From: Actinocrinis sp035605935
GTDB taxonomy: Bacteria; Actinomycetota; Actinomycetes; Streptomycetales; Catenulisporaceae
Assembly: GCF_035605935.1 (NCBI RefSeq)
Contig: NZ_DATNGK010000216.1
Location: 25,538 to 89,537 of the forward strand
Direction of reading: 5' to 3'
DNA length: 64,000 nt
Shown: positions 7,443 through 16,473 of the stretch, piece by piece
How the letters are laid out: each line of letters begins with the position of its first letter
How positions within the stretch are numbered: the stretch's first letter is position 1
Translations under genes and position numbers: made by a program
Notes under the pieces: model-generated
What the model saw: the letters and a program-made list of their open reading frames with translations, nothing else
What the model was told of the DNA's origin: nothing
Databases searched by the model: none

Positions 7443-9848
7443 GTGAACCTCGTCGGGCGCGACCGTGAGATTGCGGCGCTGCGCGGCTTGTTGGGTCGAG
7501 CCAAACAGGCTTCTGGCGGGGTGCTTGTCGTGCGGGGCCCGGCCGGCTCGGGAAAAACGGCGTTGGCGGACGCCGTCGCGCAGGATGCCCGGAGGCTGGG
7601 CTTCGAGGTGGTGCGGATCGCGGCCGGTCCGGTCGGGTCCGGGCGGTTGTTGTGGGCGCAGTTGCTGAGCGATTCGGGTGGCGCGCCGGAGCAGGCGCGG
7701 CGGTTATTGGAGCCGGCTGGGCCGCTTGATGTGGATGAGGCGCTGCGGGGGCTGGTGTCATCGGTCCCGCGTCTGATCGTCATCGACGACCTGGACCGCG
7801 CAGGGCCGGAGGCGGTCGAGGTGCTGTCGCTTCTGGCCTCCCGGCTGGCGGGGAGCGCTACAGCGGTGGTGGTCACTACCGGCACACCGGTAGAGACGGG
7901 ATCGACGCTGCAGCTCGGACCGCTGAGCGAGGCGGACCTCGGGACGCTCACCGGGGAGCGGCGCCCGGAGGTGCGGCGGGCGCTGTGGCTGGCAGCTTCG
8001 GGAATGCCCGGCCCGGCCCTCCAGCTGGCGGCGACGCTCGCGGATGCGGAGGGCGGCGGTGCTCCATCGACCGACCTGGACCCCGTCGCCCTGCTGGCTT
8101 TGCACGCCCCCTCCCAAGCGGCATTCCTTGTCGGTGATCCACCCCTGGTGCGGCTGCTGGAGTGCGCTGCCGCGCGGAAACTGCCGGCCACGTTGCGGGC
8201 CCGAGTGCTGGCCAGGCTTGCCGGGGAACTGCTCGCCGAGCCGGGTGCGGGTGCGCGCCGCCGAGCGTTGGTCGAAGAGGCACTTGCGTTGGCCCGGACC
8301 GCTGGTGAGCCGAGAACGCTCGCCGAGGTGCTCGATGCCCGGCTGCACGCGCTCTGGGATCCGGCCGCCGCAGAAGATCGGCTGGCTGCGGCTTCGGAGA
8401 TCATCGAGCTGGCCCGGGCCGCGGGCGACGAGGAGCGGGAGCGGCACGGTCTGTTCTGGCGGTTCATGGCCCTGATGGAGCTGGGTCGGGTGACCGAGGC
8501 TGAGGCGGTGCTCGCGGTCTTCGCCCGGGCGGCAGAACTGGCCGGCGACGCCCGAGCGGTCGTCATGGCCTCGGCCCGCCACGCGATGATCGCCGTCTTG
8601 CGCGGGCGCTTCGACCTCGGCTGGCGCCTTACCCAACAAGTCGGCGACGCCGCGCGCGCTGCCGCGATGCCGGACGCCGAGGCGCTGGTCAAGACGCTCC
8701 ACGGCGTGATCATGCTCGAGCGGGGAACGCCCGAGCAGGGGGTCGCGATAGCGGATGAGCTGCTCGCGATCGCCCGATCCCGGCCCGGCCACCAGTTCGA
8801 AGCCACTGCCGCCGCGGCGCTGGCGGCCTTCGGGCAGCCTCGGGCTGCCGCGACCGAGTTGCAGCGTGCGCTGCCGGAGGTGCTGGCGGGCTCGGGGCCG
8901 CGTTGGCTGGGATCAGTCTGCGGGCTGGCCCTGGCTGCCGCGGCGGCGCACGAGCAGGAGGCGGCAGCGCGGCTTTACGAGGTCCTGGCGCCGTACCGAG
9001 GACTGCTGGTGGTCCAGGGCGGCGCCGCCGTCGTCGTAGGACCGGCCGCCTACTACCTGGGGCTGCTTGCGGCCGAGGCCGGTCGGTGGGACGAGGCTGT
9101 CGCACTACAGACGGACGCGGCGGCGCTGTGCGAGCGCATCGGGGCGCTGCCCGCACTGGCCCATGCGCGGGCCGCGCTCGCCGACGCGCTCGCTTCCCGA
9201 GCCGGGCCAGGTGATCGCGACAGGGCGCAAGACCTGCGGCGGCAGGCGCTGAACGCGGCGCAACGGTTGGGCATGGCTGTGTTCCTCGCGTCGCATCCGC
9301 CCGCGGCAGATTGCTGGCGGCTGCGGCAGGAGGGCGAGGACTGGCAGCTCGATGCCGACGGCGAGCACGCCCGTCTGCGCGACAGCCGTGGCCTGCACTA
9401 CCTTCGTGCGCTGCTGGCCGCGCCGGGTCGGCAGATCCCGGCGCTCGACCTGGTGGCCGGCGGCCCCGGAGTGACAGCGACCTCGACCGGCCCGGTCCTC
9501 GACGCCCAAGCGCGGTCCCAGTACCGGCGCCGACTCGACGCGCTCGCCGCGGAACTCGACGCAGCCGACCGCGGCGGCGACGTCACTGGGGCGGAGCGGT
9601 TGGCGCGCGAGCGGCGCGCCCTGCTCGATGAGCTGCGCCGGGCGACCGGGCTGGGCGGCAGGAGCCGGTTCGCCTCGCCCGAGGCCGAGCGCGCCCGCGT
9701 CAACGCCACGCGCACGCTGCGCTTGGCGCTCGACCGGATCAGCCGGGTCGCGCCGAAGACTGGGGCCTACCTGGACGCGTCCGTCCATACGGGGCAGAGC
9801 TGCTGCTACGAACCCGTCCCAGGCGGACCGCCCGGTTGGGACGTGTGA
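7443..9848 (+). CDS. STAND-like ATPase (LAL-type) without LuxR HTH
   Basis: The 801-aa protein starts NLVGRDREIAALRGLL and has a Walker A at residues 32-39 (GPAGSGKT) and a Walker B-like RLIVIDDLDRAG near 115. A long Ala-rich, TPR-like helical region follows. It ends in a module recurrent in actinobacterial AAA regulators (DSRGLHYLRALLAAPGRQIP to ATRTLRLALDRIS and HTGQSCCYEP), not a recognisable LuxR HTH. GTG 7443 is preferred because the domain begins there; ATG 7386 is possible. An in-frame rare TTA codon at 7704-7706 suggests bldA-type control. It follows the LuxR-type gene by 67 bp and is probably a signal-responsive regulator. Confidence 0.75.
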   Translation: MNLVGRDREIAALRGLLGRAKQASGGVLVVRGPAGSGKTALADAVAQDARRLGFEVVRIAAGPVGSGRLLWAQLLSDSGGAPEQARRLLEPAGPLDVDEALRGLVSSVPRLIVIDDLDRAGPEAVEVLSLLASRLAGSATAVVVTTGTPVETGSTLQLGPLSEADLGTLTGERRPEVRRALWLAASGMPGPALQLAATLADAEGGGAPSTDLDPVALLALHAPSQAAFLVGDPPLVRLLECAAARKLPATLRARVLARLAGELLAEPGAGARRRALVEEALALARTAGEPRTLAEVLDARLHALWDPAAAEDRLAAASEIIELARAAGDEERERHGLFWRFMALMELGRVTEAEAVLAVFARAAELAGDARAVVMASARHAMIAVLRGRFDLGWRLTQQVGDAARAAAMPDAEALVKTLHGVIMLERGTPEQGVAIADELLAIARSRPGHQFEATAAAALAAFGQPRAAATELQRALPEVLAGSGPRWLGSVCGLALAAAAAHEQEAAARLYEVLAPYRGLLVVQGGAAVVVGPAAYYLGLLAAEAGRWDEAVALQTDAAALCERIGALPALAHARAALADALASRAGPGDRDRAQDLRRQALNAAQRLGMAVFLASHPPAADCWRLRQEGEDWQLDADGEHARLRDSRGLHYLRALLAAPGRQIPALDLVAGGPGVTATSTGPVLDAQARSQYRRRLDALAAELDAADRGGDVTGAERLARERRALLDELRRATGLGGRSRFASPEAERARVNATRTLRLALDRISRVAPKTGAYLDASVHTGQSCCYEPVPGGPPGWDV

Positions 9849-9949
9849 CGGGCCGGATCCGCGCGGGAGGTCACCGTACGGGTTGTTCGCCGCGGATTTA
9901 CACCTCCTGGACGAGAGCACGTCCGACACCGATTCAGGAAGGCAGAACC

Positions 9950-10792
9950 ATGACCAGTCAAATGTCCGCGAACACCAATCGATCCCCGGACGGGGCAGCG
10001 GCCCGGGCCGACGCACCGAACTGGGGTGTCGGCCGGTACGAGAACGTCGCGGCGGCCTTACTCCCCGCGTCCCGCGTCGTGGTGGACACAGCCGCGATCC
10101 AGCCGGCCGAGCGCGTGTTGGACCTCGGCTGCGGCACCGGGAACGTGGCCCGGCTCGCCGCGGCCCACTCGTCGCAGGTCATCGGGATCGACCCGGCGAC
10201 CCGGCTACTGGAGGTCGCCCGGGCCCGCGCGACGGCCGATGGCGACGGCACCACGCGCTTCCTCGAAGGGCGCGCCGAAGACCTGCCGCTCGGCGATGCG
10301 GACATCGACGTCGCACTCGCGGTGTTCAGCCTCATCTTCGCCAACGACGCCAAGGCCGCCGCGGCGGAGCTGTCACGGGTGCTGACGCCGCACGGACGCA
10401 TCGTCATGACCGCCTGGCTCCCCAGCGGGACGATCTTCCGCTACACATCGCTCGCGGAGGAGACGGTCCGGCGCGTACTCGCGGCACCGCCGCCGTCAGC
10501 TCCGTTCCGGTGGGAGGATCGCGAGGCGCTGACCGGGCTGCTCGCCCCGCATGGATTCAGCGTCCACCTCACCGAGCATTCGCTGGCGTTCACCGGGGAA
10601 TCGCCGGAGGCCTTCCTCGACAACCAGGCGCGTAACCACCCGCTCGCGGTCATGGGATTGTCGATCCTCGAGAAGACCGGAGGCGCGGCGGCGCTGCGCG
10701 AACGTCTCCTGGAGATCCTTCGTGAGGGCAACGAGGACCCGCAGGCGTTTCGAGCCACGAGCCGGTACATCGTCGCGCAGGCCCGCCGCTAA
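9950..10792 (+). CDS. Class I SAM-dependent methyltransferase
   Basis: The 280-aa product has the SAM-binding motif I VLDLGCGTGNVARLA near residue 60, motif II with acidic IGIDPATRLLEVARARA, and an EDLPLGDADIDVALAVFS strand, as in UbiE/Methyltransf_11 proteins. The start is ATG 9950 with AGGAAGG upstream; sequence before it in this frame lacks coding character. It lies 101 bp after the ATPase gene and carries a TTA leucine codon at 10058-10060, a possible bldA checkpoint. The substrate is unknown. Confidence 0.85.
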   Translation: MTSQMSANTNRSPDGAAARADAPNWGVGRYENVAAALLPASRVVVDTAAIQPAERVLDLGCGTGNVARLAAAHSSQVIGIDPATRLLEVARARATADGDGTTRFLEGRAEDLPLGDADIDVALAVFSLIFANDAKAAAAELSRVLTPHGRIVMTAWLPSGTIFRYTSLAEETVRRVLAAPPPSAPFRWEDREALTGLLAPHGFSVHLTEHSLAFTGESPEAFLDNQARNHPLAVMGLSILEKTGGAAALRERLLEILREGNEDPQAFRATSRYIVAQARR

Positions 10793-10883
10793 GAGGGCGC
10801 TTCCGAACGCCCGGGCCACCGGCGTCGAGGGCGTACTGAGGTCGCCGACGACGAGCAGGTCCGCATCCTCCAGCGGTCGATCT

Positions 10884-11876
10884 TCATTGGGTCTGCTCAG
10901 CGTGTCGTTGGACACATTGCCGATCATGAAGATTCGGACTCCGGGCGGCCGACGTCAACGGCCCAGCCGTCTCCTGGGCGGCTTCGGCCAGCAACGTGTT
11001 CATGAGCTGCATCGCCGGCGTCAGCGCGGCTTGTGCACGGTAAGCGACCGACGCGACACGTTCCAGCCGGCTACGCGCGAGCGGACGCAGCACCACACTT
11101 CCCGCCGGGGCCATCGAGGCCACCAGGCGCGGCACGACCGCGACCCCGACGCCGGCACCGACCATCCGCAGCATCGCCTGGTAGTCGTTGGTCTCCGCGG
11201 CGACATCGGGCGCGAATCCCGCGCGACGGCACGCCTCCGCGAGCGCGTCACGGCACGCCGACGCCCCGGGAGCGATCCACGTGTGCACGGCCAGGTCCGC
11301 CAGCTCGATCTCGGGTCGCGCCGCGAGCACACTATCCGCGGGAACAGCGACCGCCATCCGGTCCACGCCGATCTGCTCGCACACCAGTCGCGGATCCGGC
11401 GGACCACTGACCAGCGGATAGCTGTAGACCACCGCGAGCTCCGCGTCGCCACCCAGCACCCGCGGCACCGCCGCCGGTGGATCCAGCTCGGACATCGCCA
11501 CGTTGACCTTCGGGAACGCGGCGAGCAGCCGGGCGATCACCGCAGGCACGAAGGTGGCAGCCGCGCTCGGGAAGACGGCGACGCGCAACCCGCCAGCGTC
11601 CGAGCGGGCGACCGCCGCAAGTTCACGCCGTGCGTCGTCCAGGCCGGTGAGCAGCCGACGCGCGTGCCGCAGCAGCACCTCGCCGGCCGGGGTGAGCGCC
11701 ACCCGCCGCGCGGAGCGCTCCAGGAGCGTCGCGCCCACCTCCCGCTCCAGTTTCGCTACATGCTGCGATACCGCGGGTTGGGTGATGTTCAACGCTACGG
11801 CCGCCGCGGTGAAGGAGCCGCATTCCGCGACCGCGAGGAACGCCCGGAACCGGGCCGTGTCGATGGTGGCGAGCAT
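10884..11876 (-). CDS. LysR-family transcriptional regulator
   Basis: The 330-aa product has an N-terminal winged helix (ARFRAFLAVAECGSFTAAAV, then ALNITQPAVSQHVAKLEREVG) and a periplasmic-binding-like effector domain to about residue 305. It converges on the methyltransferase at its left. The next gene on the right, a secreted lectin-like protein, is divergent and could be its target. A 16-bp interrupted palindrome lies 55-70 bp upstream of its start. Confidence 0.9.
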   Translation of the reverse strand: MLATIDTARFRAFLAVAECGSFTAAAVALNITQPAVSQHVAKLEREVGATLLERSARRVALTPAGEVLLRHARRLLTGLDDARRELAAVARSDAGGLRVAVFPSAAATFVPAVIARLLAAFPKVNVAMSELDPPAAVPRVLGGDAELAVVYSYPLVSGPPDPRLVCEQIGVDRMAVAVPADSVLAARPEIELADLAVHTWIAPGASACRDALAEACRRAGFAPDVAAETNDYQAMLRMVGAGVGVAVVPRLVASMAPAGSVVLRPLARSRLERVASVAYRAQAALTPAMQLMNTLLAEAAQETAGPLTSAARSPNLHDRQCVQRHAEQTQ

Positions 11877-11930
11877 ACTCGCAAGCTAACGCGTGACAGA
11901 CCGCTGCGACAGATGCGCACGCGAGCATTC

Positions 11931-11946
11931 ATAAGCGCGCACTTAT
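11931..11946. promoter_or_regulatory. Interrupted palindrome ATAAG-N6-CTTAT, candidate LysR operator
   Basis: The site is in the 188-bp divergent region between the LysR gene and the lectin-like gene. It fits the T-N11-A, dyad-symmetric character of LysR sites. This is inference only. Confidence 0.3.
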
Positions 11947-12064
11947 CTGTACGACAGCCCGCTGCGCCGCCTCTTTTCGATGTTCGCGCGATGCGGACCG
12001 CGCCGCGGCGGGGACCACGGCGCGCGTCACTTATCCGCAAAGCTATCAAGGGGGCCGAAGAACC

Positions 12065-12646
12065 ATGAGGAACATCCTCACCCGCCGTGCCGCACTGCGC
12101 GCCAGTGCCGCCGCACTCACCGCCGCCGCCGTGTTCGGCGCGACCACTACCGCGGCCAACGCGTCGAGCGGCGGTTCCTACTCGGAAGGCGGGTACACCG
12201 TTTACCTGGACACGCAGGCGCACTGGATCACGCCGGAGTTCTCCGGGATGAACGTCTCGGTCGCCGACAACAGCACCGCGGCCTTCCACCGCGTCATCCA
12301 GTGGTACAACGACGGCGGCGCGGAGCAGAAGTGGTACTTCGACGCCGTCTACGACTCCAGCTCCGGCTTCGAGGGCTATCTGCTGCGCAACGAGAACAGC
12401 GGCCAGTGCCTCTCGACCGACGGCCAGGCCGGCGACACGCTGTTCCAGGAGGCGTGCAACCCGGGCCTGCTCACCGAGTGGTTCACCCGCGGCGGCTCGT
12501 CCCCGGACAACTGGTTCTACAACCGCTACACCGGCCTGTACCTGGACGTGTCCGGCTACAGCTACGCGGCCGGCACGAACCTGGACCTGTGGTACTGGAA
12601 CGGCGGGGACAACCAGTGGTTCTACGTCACCAATGTCGGCTCCTGA
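12065..12646 (+). CDS. Secreted ricin-type (beta-trefoil) lectin-like protein
   Basis: The 193-aa product starts with a signal peptide containing a twin-arginine-like TRRAALRAS followed by an Ala-rich hydrophobic core, with cleavage probably after AANA near residue 33. The mature part has RICIN-like blocks with CLSTDGQAGDTLFQEACN and Trp-rich QKWYF, NWFYNRYTGLYLDV and NQWFYV units. Two cysteines could form a disulfide. The start follows a G-rich ribosome site. It probably binds carbohydrate outside the cell. It stands alone and is divergent from the LysR gene. Confidence 0.7.
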   Translation: MRNILTRRAALRASAAALTAAAVFGATTTAANASSGGSYSEGGYTVYLDTQAHWITPEFSGMNVSVADNSTAAFHRVIQWYNDGGAEQKWYFDAVYDSSSGFEGYLLRNENSGQCLSTDGQAGDTLFQEACNPGLLTEWFTRGGSSPDNWFYNRYTGLYLDVSGYSYAAGTNLDLWYWNGGDNQWFYVTNVGS

Positions 12647-12690
12647 TCGAGCCCTGAACGCGGTTGCCGGGACGGCTGGGCGCCGGCGGC

Positions 12691-12966
12691 CTACTGCGCC
12701 GAGTGGTAGCCCGTCACGCCCTCATCGATCAGGTTGCCGGTCTGGAAGTTGTACAGAGCACCGTAGGCCGCGACTATGTCGCTGCCTACGGTGAAGGTTG
12801 TGGTGTAGGCGCCCGATCCGTGAGGGTTGTAGTAGGAGTCGTAGACCTTGGTCGCGCCGTAGAGCTCGATGTAGTAGCTCTCGAAGCTCGGGCCGTGGAC
12901 TTGTGCGTTCGCGTGTCCGCACCCGTCCACGTACAGCTCGACCCAGCCCTCCGCATACTTTTCTGG
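12691..12966 (-). pseudogene. 3' remnant of a tyrosine-rich (probably secreted) protein gene
   Basis: The 79 codons from GTG 12930 to the stop at 12691 have strong GC3 bias and read like a beta-rich domain (SFESYYIELYGATKVYDSYY, GAYTTTFTVGSDIVAAYGA). The open frame runs further upstream (CPEKYAEGWVELYVDGCG) without a start codon that has a ribosome site. Farther upstream the coding look shifts to another frame (GQFARLDVSDDTSRFTSCC), which suggests a frameshift near 12970. I read it as a broken gene downstream of the GH13 gene; a short real gene starting at GTG 12930 cannot be excluded. Confidence 0.4.
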
Positions 12967-13075
12967 ACAATGCAGGGCCGCCCGATTGTCCAGTGCACCG
13001 GGCCGTCTATGCAGCAGGAGGTAAACCGGCTGGTGTCGTCGGATACGTCCAGCCGGGCGAACTGACCACCAGGGC

Positions 13076-14758
13076 CTAAAGGCTCAGCCACGCTGAGCCC
13101 GGGCCAGCCAGGCTCCGTCCATCCAAGGTTGCGCTGGCCAGAACAATCTCGCCCCAGGCTGCGGGCAGGTCGAACGGCGTGCCGCCAAAGATGGTCACGA
13201 CCGTCACCTTGCCGCGCGTATATGCCACCACATCCTCTCGCCCCTGGACTGCGGGCAGCCAGCGCACTTGAGGCGTCAAATCGGCGATCAACCGTCGGCG
13301 GGCCGAGAGCGCTGCGCGGTACAGGGACAGTGCCGAGGAGCTGTCCGTCGCCTGTACGTCGGCAGCCAGGTCGCCGAAGTACGCCGGTTGGGGAAGCCAG
13401 GGCGCTTCGCCCGCGGTATCAGGGCTGAAGCCGAAGGTAGGATGCTTAGACTGCCATGGCAACGGGACGCGGCTGCCGTCGCGACCGTGTTCGGTGCCGC
13501 CCGAGCGGTTCCAGATCGGGTCGCGGCGCGCGTCATCGGGCAGGTCGAGGACCTCGGGCAGACCAAGTTCCTCGCCCTGGTACAGGTAAATCGATCCGGG
13601 TAAGCCGAGCAGGAAGAGCAGCGCCGCGCGGGCTCTGGCCTGGCCGAGCCGGACATCAACCTGGCCGCGCCGACGCAGTTGCGGTCCCATCACGCCGGCC
13701 GTCCCGGAGCCGTCCTCCGAGATCAGGCCGTAGCGCGAGACAGCCCGATGCGCGTCGTGGTTGTTGAGCGTCCACGCGAGAACTCCGGCGCGCTGTGTCG
13801 CAGTGTCCTGCGAGGAGATGGCGTTCAGCGCCGTGAGGCCGCGCTGCGTGCTGCTGCGGAACGCGCGGGCGTCCCAGGGCTGGACCAGCAGGTCGAAGTA
13901 GAAGGCGGCGTGCAATTCGTCGGCGCGGACGTAAGCCGCCACGTCGTCTGCGGTAGGCACCCATACCTCGCCCACGAGCACGAGATCGCGGTCCGCACCG
14001 TATTCATTGGCCACGGCGCGCCATTGCCGGTAGATCTCGTGGACCTCCGGCTGATTAGAGTCCGGGGCGGGTCGTGTGCCGCCGGGATCGTAGTCCGGTA
14101 GGTCTGGTGCTTTGACTAGCAGCGAAGCCACGTCAATGCGAAATCCGTCCACCCCGCGGTCGAACCAATGCCGCAACACCTGGACGAAGGATGAGCGGAC
14201 CTCGGGGTGCCTCCAGTTGAAATCGGGTTGGCTCGGGTCGAACAGGTGCAGGTACCACTGGCCGGGTGCGCCGTCGGTGTCCTTGACCCTGGTCCAGGCC
14301 GGCCCACCGAACACCGAACGCCAGTTGTTAGGCGGCTCCTGACCGTCGGTCCCGCGGCCGTCACGAAACAGAAACCTTTGACGCGACGCCGCGTCGCGGC
14401 CCTCGGCGAGGGCTTGCTGAAACCAAGGATGGCGACTCGAGCAGTGGTTGGGGACCACGTCGAGCAGGACTCGGATTCCGTGCCCGTGCGCTGCCTCGAT
14501 CAGCCGCTCGAGCGCCGCGGTGCCGCCGTAAACCGGGTCGATGGTCAGATAGTCGACCACGTCATAGCCGCCGTCGCTTCCGGGGGACGGATAGCAGGGA
14601 TTGAGCCACAGGCCGTCGACCGCGAGATCCGCCAGATGACCGAGTCGCGCTGTCAACCCGTCCAGGTCGCCGATGCCGTCGCCGTCACTGTCCGCGAACG
14701 ACTTGACGTAGACCTGATAGATGACGCAGTCGCGCCACCAGTTCCGATCAGAGGCCAC
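13076..14758 (-). CDS. GH13 alpha-glucosidase/alpha-amylase family hydrolase
   Basis: The 560-aa enzyme has the complete GH13 set: DVVPNHCSSRHPWF (region I), nucleophile Asp209 in GFRIDVAS, acid/base Glu264 in LVGEVW, and Asp335 in NNHDAH. Start and length fit oligo-1,6-glucosidase / alpha-glucosidase-type enzymes (WWRDCVIYQVYVKSFADSDG). There is no signal peptide, so it acts in the cytoplasm on imported oligosaccharides. GTG 14758 has AGGAGA upstream. The start is 12 bp after the solute-binding fusion gene, so the two are co-transcribed. A TTA codon is present at 13601-13603. An 8-bp-stem hairpin (13081-13099) overlaps the last codons. Confidence 0.9.
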   Translation of the reverse strand: MASDRNWWRDCVIYQVYVKSFADSDGDGIGDLDGLTARLGHLADLAVDGLWLNPCYPSPGSDGGYDVVDYLTIDPVYGGTAALERLIEAAHGHGIRVLLDVVPNHCSSRHPWFQQALAEGRDAASRQRFLFRDGRGTDGQEPPNNWRSVFGGPAWTRVKDTDGAPGQWYLHLFDPSQPDFNWRHPEVRSSFVQVLRHWFDRGVDGFRIDVASLLVKAPDLPDYDPGGTRPAPDSNQPEVHEIYRQWRAVANEYGADRDLVLVGEVWVPTADDVAAYVRADELHAAFYFDLLVQPWDARAFRSSTQRGLTALNAISSQDTATQRAGVLAWTLNNHDAHRAVSRYGLISEDGSGTAGVMGPQLRRRGQVDVRLGQARARAALLFLLGLPGSIYLYQGEELGLPEVLDLPDDARRDPIWNRSGGTEHGRDGSRVPLPWQSKHPTFGFSPDTAGEAPWLPQPAYFGDLAADVQATDSSSALSLYRAALSARRRLIADLTPQVRWLPAVQGREDVVAYTRGKVTVVTIFGGTPFDLPAAWGEIVLASATLDGRSLAGPGSAWLSL

Positions 14759-14770
14759 AGTCGGATTCTC

Positions 14771-16405
14771 CTATCCGGCGAAGATTGCCCTGAGTCTTTC
14801 AGCTGCCTGCCGAGCCGTCACCTCGGCGTCGGCGCCGGAGACGACCGCGACCTCAGCAGCGCTCAGGGCACGCCAGATTTGCTCCATCTGCGGGAACGCG
14901 GGCATCAGCTGGCCGTTCTCGCATTGCTGCTGGTACAGGCGGATCGCGGGATCCTGCGCGACCACACTGCGTAGTGCGACCGCGGAGTCGATGCTGACGG
15001 ACAGGGCGGTGACCACGTGATCGTGGGTGAGATAGTCGGCGAACAAGTCCTGCGCGATGGCGCTGTTAGCCCCCTGTTTGACCATGAGCAGGCCATGGAC
15101 CAGAGAGAATCCGGTGGCCGGTCCGCCATCGGCAAAGGGCGGCACGGCGCTCACGGCGATGGGCAGTCCAGCGCGCCTGGCATGCCAGAGCCCGTCCGAG
15201 GTTGTGATTAGGTATGCGGTGCGCCCGGAGGTGAACAAGTCGAACGCGGCTGTGCGGTCGATAGATCTGCGCAGGACACCGATGCCGGCTTCGCCGAGGC
15301 TCCGCAGCCGTTCGAAGGCCGCGATCGACTCTGGCGAGTCTATTCCGATGCAGGACGTGTCCCAGTTCCCGTCCGGTGCGCGGCCGAACAACCACCCGCC
15401 GGCGCTGGCGAACAAGGGCCAGACCTGGAACGGATCTCCTTGGTCGCCGACGCGCAGGGCGAGCACTTCAGCCACGCGCTCGGCGTCGCGCAGCGTCTGT
15501 CCGGAGGAGATCAGGTCTTCGAAGGTCGCGGGAATCTGCGGCGCCAGGTTCGTGTTGCGGATGAGCGCCACGGCGTCGGCTGTCACCGGAAGGCCGTAGA
15601 GCAAGCCGTCAAAGGTGAGCGCCTTGCGCGCCCAAGTGGGAAACATCTGCGCTTGATCGGCGGAAAGCAGGGTCGGCGCGATCATGTCGTGCCGCACGAG
15701 GTCTCCGATCCAGTCGTGTGGAGAGACGAGGGCGTCGACGCAGGGCGATTCGCCCTGTACCGCAGCGATAAACTGGCGCTGCGGGTATCCGTCGAAGTCC
15801 GTCTCGAACGCGACCGAGACGCCGTAGGTTGCCAGAAAATCCTCTCTGAACTGGGCGAACACGGCGGCGCGCTGCCCATCCGCCCGAATCCGCAGGCTCG
15901 GTTCCATCTCGGAAAGCCGCCCGTATTGGTTGCGAGTCCAGCGCACGCCCACCGAGTCGGTGAACGTGAGTTTCACCCTGCGGTCCGCCGGACGTGACTC
16001 GTGCTCCCCGGAGGGAAGTTCGACGGGAAGAAATCGGGCCTGTTCGCTCGGCGGGATCGACGAGAAGTGAAGTTTCACAGCATCGGTGTGGTCGTCAGGG
16101 CTGAGAATGGTCAAGTACACCTGGTAGATGGGTGCCTCCGAGGCATTGCGGACGAAGGCTCCCCAACTGCCGTCGTCAGCGGATTTCTCCCACCACGCCG
16201 AGACTCTGGCAGCCTGGGTTCGGCGAACGAAGCCCTCTTGCGCTTGCCGTGCGGCGCTGTTGACGCGGTCGCGTTCCGACTCGATCCGGTAGGTACGCCG
16301 CGCGGCGACAGCCGCGACTGAGGCGAAGCCCAACGCGAATACGGTGGCCATCGCGGATATCTCGCTGGGTACGTCGCCCCACTGCAGTCCCATGGACCGG
16401 AGCAT
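14771..16405 (-). CDS. Membrane-anchored protein with C-terminal extracellular-solute-binding domain
   Basis: The 544-aa product has one N-terminal membrane helix (about residues 17-36, SAMATVFALGFASVAAVAAR). A charged helix and a domain of about 110 residues (VSAWWEKSADDGSWGAFVRN to SVGVRWTRNQYGRLSEM) follow. From about residue 165 it resembles MalE-type sugar-binding proteins (FDGLLYGLPVTADAVALIRN, AFERLRSLGEAGIGVLRRS, AQDLFADYLTHDHVV). No lipobox and no permease genes are nearby. It is upstream of and coupled to the GH13 gene, suggesting sugar sensing or capture. The domain order is unusual; the side of the membrane on which the binding domain lies is not certain. Confidence 0.7.
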   Translation of the reverse strand: MLRSMGLQWGDVPSEISAMATVFALGFASVAAVAARRTYRIESERDRVNSAARQAQEGFVRRTQAARVSAWWEKSADDGSWGAFVRNASEAPIYQVYLTILSPDDHTDAVKLHFSSIPPSEQARFLPVELPSGEHESRPADRRVKLTFTDSVGVRWTRNQYGRLSEMEPSLRIRADGQRAAVFAQFREDFLATYGVSVAFETDFDGYPQRQFIAAVQGESPCVDALVSPHDWIGDLVRHDMIAPTLLSADQAQMFPTWARKALTFDGLLYGLPVTADAVALIRNTNLAPQIPATFEDLISSGQTLRDAERVAEVLALRVGDQGDPFQVWPLFASAGGWLFGRAPDGNWDTSCIGIDSPESIAAFERLRSLGEAGIGVLRRSIDRTAAFDLFTSGRTAYLITTSDGLWHARRAGLPIAVSAVPPFADGGPATGFSLVHGLLMVKQGANSAIAQDLFADYLTHDHVVTALSVSIDSAVALRSVVAQDPAIRLYQQQCENGQLMPAFPQMEQIWRALSAAEVAVVSGADAEVTARQAAERLRAIFAG

Positions 16406-16473
16406 AAGCGGCGATCCGTAGAGCCCAGGCCGTTTCAGCGAAACAGATCCCTGAATTGACGGAAAAGCACCTG

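Noticed and set aside
6647..8806. A 719-codon open frame on the minus strand opposite the regulators
   Set aside because: The Ser/Ala/Arg-rich translation has no motif, while the plus-strand frames have clear HTH and Walker motifs.
10793..10883. Terminator between the methyltransferase and LysR genes
   Set aside because: Only a 5-bp GGGCG/CGCCC stem is visible, which is not convincing in this GC-rich context.
13081..13099. Terminator after the GH13 gene
   Set aside because: The 8-bp hairpin overlaps the last codons of the gene and its loop is only 3 nt, so I note it with the gene but do not call a terminator.
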